DNA from: Oxytricha trifallax | Lineage: Eukaryota > Ciliophora > Spirotrichea > Sporadotrichida > Oxytrichidae | Assembly: GCA_000711775.1 (NCBI GenBank) | Contig: ARYC01000254.1 | Location: 62,001-126,000, forward strand | DNA: 64,000 bases | Direction: 5' to 3' | Shown: piece after piece, positions 60,727 through 64,000 of the stretch | How positions within the stretch are numbered: the first letter of the stretch is position 1 | How the letters are laid out: the number at the start of each line of letters is the position of its first letter | Translations under genes and position numbers: made by a program | Notes under the pieces: generated by a model | Told to the model about the DNA's origin: nothing | Databases searched by the model: none | The model's input: only the letters and a program-made list of their open reading frames with translations

Positions 60727-60925
60727 GGTACCAACTGAAAATAAATTCAGGTAGGTACTGGTACCAATTAGGTTTTGAACCATTTTGGAACTTTTCCATT
60801 AAAACCTCATTAGTTTAAAAATAGGTACTAATTAAGTTTTGGTACTATTAAATTGGTACCAATTAAAATTAAACGAATTTAGTACCAGTACTAATTAAAT
60901 TTAAACAAATTTAGTACTAATTTAA
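60727..60925. promoter_or_regulatory. GTAC-repeat cluster between divergent TBE genes
   Basis: At least eight copies of GGTACC/AGTACT-like boxes, often followed by AATTA, lie in the 200 bp between the divergent kinase-like and plus-strand genes. Position and repetition suggest a shared promoter or protein-binding region; no other part of the window shows them. Confidence 0.45.
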
Positions 60926-61113
60926 TGGAACTAAATTGATAAAAATGGAGCTCAATCACTGCAGTTTGTTACAGCTTCTGCAAACTTTCTCCACGTATCT
61001 TGCAGGGTTGACCTCCTATAAGATGCCCATATTTAATAGTAAGATTTTAAACAATAGGATCCAGAAGTCTATAAATTATAATTTGAAATTCATTAATAGG
61101 AAGAGGAACAAAG

Positions 61114-61900
61114 ATGGAATCACTCAATGATCAAATGAAAAGAGTCGAGGCTCAAGAAATGATATCAAGATTCAGAAGTAAGGAAGATCTCTATCGATAC
61201 CAAACTTTACATGGTAGATAACTTGATGACTATTAACATATTATACAGTTGGTTTAATCCTTCCAACGATGGAAGGTACCAAAATTTCATTCTTGAAAGC
61301 AATACTTTGTGAGGAGAAGAAAGCTTTTAAAAATAAAGAGATTAAACTAATCGAAATTCCCAACTACCCTGAAATTTCAGTCACTAATCTTTATGAGGAT
61401 GCCATGTAAGATGAGGAAATGGTAGTTTACCTTCCTACCAAGAAACAACTCTCTAATAAACTACAGAAAGGAACTTTTTCTTTGGTGTTCTTGGTACAAT
61501 AAAAAAGGAGTATCTCAGAGAAATAATTGAAGAAGCACATAAGAAACGATATTCTATCTCTCCTGAAGACGAGAAAAGCAAGGCATTCTAATAAACTCAG
61601 CTTGGCTAGAGGAACTTAAGAAGCATCCTTATCTTTCAAGTAGCTTTGACATATAACTTTGTAGGAAAATCTGGCACTGGCATATATCTTATGAAAGAAC
61701 ATGCAAAGGTACACAGAGAAAGAAAATCGCAGACAATTTATGAGGTGAGCAAGAGGCTTTATAAAGATGTCTAAAAACCAGATGAAATGAACATAGATGC
61801 AGGAGCTGGCACTAAGAGAAGAAATATGGGCCCAAGCAAGCCATAAGAAGAGGAGAAGAAAGAGAAGCCAAACCCCTTAATGGGTTAGTTTAATACGTGA
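61114..61900 (+). pseudogene. third TBE gene (22-kDa ORF position), frameshifted
   Basis: Starts M-E-S-L-N-D-Q-M-K-R-V. Three overlapping frames carry protein-like sequence in succession: R-V-E-A-Q-E-M-I-S-R-F-R, then V-G-L-I-L-P-T-M-E-G-T-K, then I-K-K-E-Y-L-R-E-I-I-E-E-A-H. Shifts lie near 61225 and 61490. It ends P-L-M-G-Q-F-N-T. A further frame at 60936-61130 may belong to its 5' end. Function of this TBE protein is unknown. The 3' end is 6 bp from the convergent transposase gene. Confidence 0.75.
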
Positions 61901-61906
61901 ACTTAT

Positions 61907-62968
61907 TCATTCATTTAAATCTAAAACTTATTTATAAACATTCATTCTTCCCTCTCTCGCACAAACTGTTGTCTTATCTACGCTCACTCTCTTACAGCTG
62001 CTTTGAATTAAGTCTACTGTATCGATGGGCAAGTCATGCATAAGATGATACAGCAGCAGCTTCTTGTAGTGAGTCTTGATTTAACTCCAGTAGAATTCAA
62101 TTCCATTAAATGATGGGCTATAAGGAACGTTGTATACAGGAGTTATGTTTAGCTCTTCATAAGCTTTCTTAGACTCCTTAGTCTTATGAACGGAGAAGTT
62201 ATCAACAAACAAGATGATCTCTTGTTACTATACTTCTCTCTGAGCTTATGTAGGAACTCTATATACTACTCTCGCTTAATAGAGCGAGGGTGAATAACAT
62301 AACTCTCTAAGCCTGAATCTTCACTTATACCAGCTAAAATTGCATGAGTGAATACCTTCACTTTTTAATCATAGACTTCTATACTATCATACTTCTTATA
62401 CCAAGACTAATTAATAAAGTGTTGAAGGTGAATACAGCTTCATCAGCGTGTATGAACTTGATGCTATTAATAATAGCTCTCTGCATTTAATCATATATAT
62501 AGTTTAATTATAACTATAAAATGGCACTATAAAATCAATCACTCTCTTCACTCTGTTGACAGTCTTGAAAGTAAAACCATTTCTTCTATAAATATTGGCT
62601 ATAGTCTAAGGAGAGATACGCATGTCAGGAAACCTGCGATGAAACATCACAGCTCGCTAGTCTAATGGAAAGTGTGCCCAATACTTCAAAGTCTTCGAGT
62701 CGCAGAGGAAGTCAATATGAGCCTGAGAGAACTTTTATTTTCTTGCAGGATGCGTTCAACAACCAGAATTAAAATGCTAAACAGCTAGCAAGCAGTGATA
62801 CCTAACAGTTGAGGCCCTCTTGCGTAATAACTTTGCTATAGCTGCATAATTTAGTACAGGTTTGGCTTAGTCTATATTAATACACGTACCATACCTAAGC
62901 TGAAGCAGTAAATCTAAATATTACTCATCATAAATCGACCCTAAATTTCGCTAATTTCTATTTCTCAT
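61907..62968 (-). pseudogene. TBE transposase (42-kDa type, IS630/Tc1-related DDE)
   Basis: About 354 codons from Met at 62968, the size of the TBE 42-kDa transposase. The N-terminal helix-turn-helix region has A-A-I-A-K-L-L-R-K-R-A-S-T-V. First catalytic Asp in F-I-H-A-D-E-A-V-F; second in I-L-F-V-D-N-F-S-V-H; the end of the core is P-Y-S-P-S-F-N-G-I-E-F-Y-W with the Glu. There is one in-frame TGA after S-G-C and at least three frame shifts (about 62450, 62420, 62220). Confidence 0.88.
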
Positions 62969-62989
62969 TTTGTAAATTGGCCTAATTTC

Positions 62990-63070
62990 TCTACTAACCC
63001 CAATAAGACCCCAACTATACCCTACAAATCAAAGCACTTATAAACCTCACTAAGGGGTTTTGGAGTTTTG
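62990..63070 (-). repeat. TBE right terminal inverted repeat
   Basis: Inverted copy of the left end; the outermost bases read CAAAACTCCAAAACCCC on the minus strand. Confidence 0.92.
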
Positions 63071-64000
63071 AATGTGTGCATTTGCTACTAAACGATAATC
63101 CTAAAAGATAAGTTACTTGCCCAGACTGTATTAGCAATAGCATATATTTATCAAATATAAAATAAAAATTTTAAAGCGTTTTGGCTTAAGAACCTACCGT
63201 AAATATGCAAATCCTGAAGAAGATAAAATCTTAAGATTTACTCTTTATCATTTGTGATGATCATTAAACTCAAACAACTCAGTACTATTGTATTCAATCA
63301 AAACTTAAATATATACTTGTATTACAATAATTAATTACAACTCATCTATTAATTATCTAATGCAATTAAATCAATTTTAATTTTTTGCTTTATAATACAT
63401 ATTTATACATTTTTATCCAGTAAATTGAACTAATTAATTTTATTGATAATATATAAACTGTATAAAATATCTCTATTTTCATTTATATGATTGATTATCA
63501 AACATTTTCTTGTTAAAAAAAAGAATAAATGCCTGATAAGATTTTTCGATTTAATAACTGTGATTAAATTAGATTATTATACATAAAAATATCTTTACAT
63601 CTTAGTAAAAGCTATTAATTAAAAGCAAAAATTAAATAGTAAATAATGATTAGCAATAAAAAAAATTACTCAAATTTAACTATAAGTTTAAGAGTTTTAA
63701 TGCGAGATTCCAGTGTGCACTCATTGCAAGTTGGATTTAATTATAAATAAATAAATTAATAAAAGATACTCACAAGACTCATTTGATTGTTGATTTAACT
63801 AGGAGTTTATTCTAAAGCTACTAAACCAATTAAATCAAGATTATTTTACTTTTTTAATCTAAATGTTAAAATATTAATTCACTTTGTTAATAATGATAAA
63901 TTTCAAGGATTTTATTTTAAAATTAATAAAATATTAATGCAATAAATGTTACAAGAATCTTTGATGAGTACTCTATTGAGAATATAATATTTTAAGATAT
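63071..64000. other. AT-rich spacer at window end
   Basis: No supported gene. A short plus frame near 63700 reads C-E-I-P-V-C-T-H-C-K but has no paralogue-like continuation. Confidence 0.45.

Larger units (their letters stand above)
58962..63070. mobile_element. TBE (telomere-bearing element), nearly full length, decayed
   Basis: The 4109-bp element begins CAAAACCCCAAAACCCCTTA and ends in the inverted copy with one change in the C4A4 part. AAT flanks both sides (58959-58961, 63071-63073), the three-base target of TBEs. Terminal repeats extend about 80 bp. Inside, from left: zinc-finger/kinase gene (minus), a third gene (plus), transposase (minus), as in known TBEs. Each gene has at least one frame disruption, so this copy cannot make its proteins without correction. 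Confidence 0.93.

Noticed and set aside
63660-63802. Plus frame with C-E-I-P-V-C-T-H-C-K, like a cysteine module
   Set aside because: It lacks the second cysteine pair, the rod and the tail, and the opposite strand is equally open.
1-64000. TGA as a regular tryptophan codon (karyorelict-type code)
   Set aside because: Three in-frame TGAs sit at or near Trp-like positions, but nearly all conserved Trp codons in the array, the TBE and the Merlin gene are TGG, and other in-frame TGAs fall on Pro or Gln positions. Nonsense decay explains them with fewer assumptions.
1-64000. Short frames seen under the standard code
   Set aside because: Under the standard code only fragments of 60-119 codons appear, many on the wrong strand; most are pieces or shadows of the longer TAA/TAG-as-Gln genes or fall in repeats such as the Merlin ends.

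Overview
The window looks like germline (micronuclear) DNA of a ciliate, most likely a hypotrich of the Oxytricha/Sterkiella/Stylonychia kind. Three things point there. Long reading frames open only when TAA and TAG are read as glutamine and TGA is the stop. A 4.1-kb transposon at 58962-63070 has ends carrying C4A4 telomere-like repeats, an AAT duplication and the three-gene layout of a telomere-bearing element (TBE). And the DNA is extremely AT-rich, apart from a few GC-richer islands that look like macronucleus-destined segments. The species is inferred, not proven.

The main content is a dispersed tandem array of one gene family. I count 29 copies, whole or broken, from 2203 to 58770, all on the minus strand. 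A full copy encodes about 205-223 residues: an N-terminal cysteine module (two C-x2-C pairs at about residues 8/11 and 53/56, extra Cys near 20 and 28, and a Trp at 39), then a long charged helical or coiled-coil stretch, and in most copies a C-terminal tag of the form L-P-[ED]-Q-[FP]-N-P-Q-N. I do not recognise the family. About sixteen copies are full-length and open; others are frameshifted, truncated, carry one in-frame TGA or are invaded by elements. Neighbouring copies are often each other's closest relatives, so the array seems to grow by local duplication. Three larger genes with related C-x2-C pairs (13221 on the plus strand; 19712 and 30772 on the minus strand) form a second family inside the array.

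Mobile DNA is abundant: a 637-bp element with 9-bp target duplications inside the first array gene; a 452-bp element with poly-G/poly-C ends and a small frame (18272-18723); a 944-bp foldback with G-rich/C-rich tips (34291-35234); a Merlin/IS1595-type transposon (55682-57381) and a short relative of it (47103-48171) that carries another element; the 4.1-kb TBE; and two TBE remnants.

The GC-richer islands (16943-17130, 24188-24649, 25219-25693, 32561-35445) do not look like the array. In the largest, a 12-bp direct repeat flanks a 34-bp AT-rich spacer, and removing one repeat plus the spacer fuses two frames in register, as expected for a pointer-flanked internal eliminated sequence. Spacers between genes are long, AT-rich and mostly featureless. 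Because only TGA stops translation, chance open frames of 50-70 codons are common here, so short frames were accepted only with paralogue or composition support.
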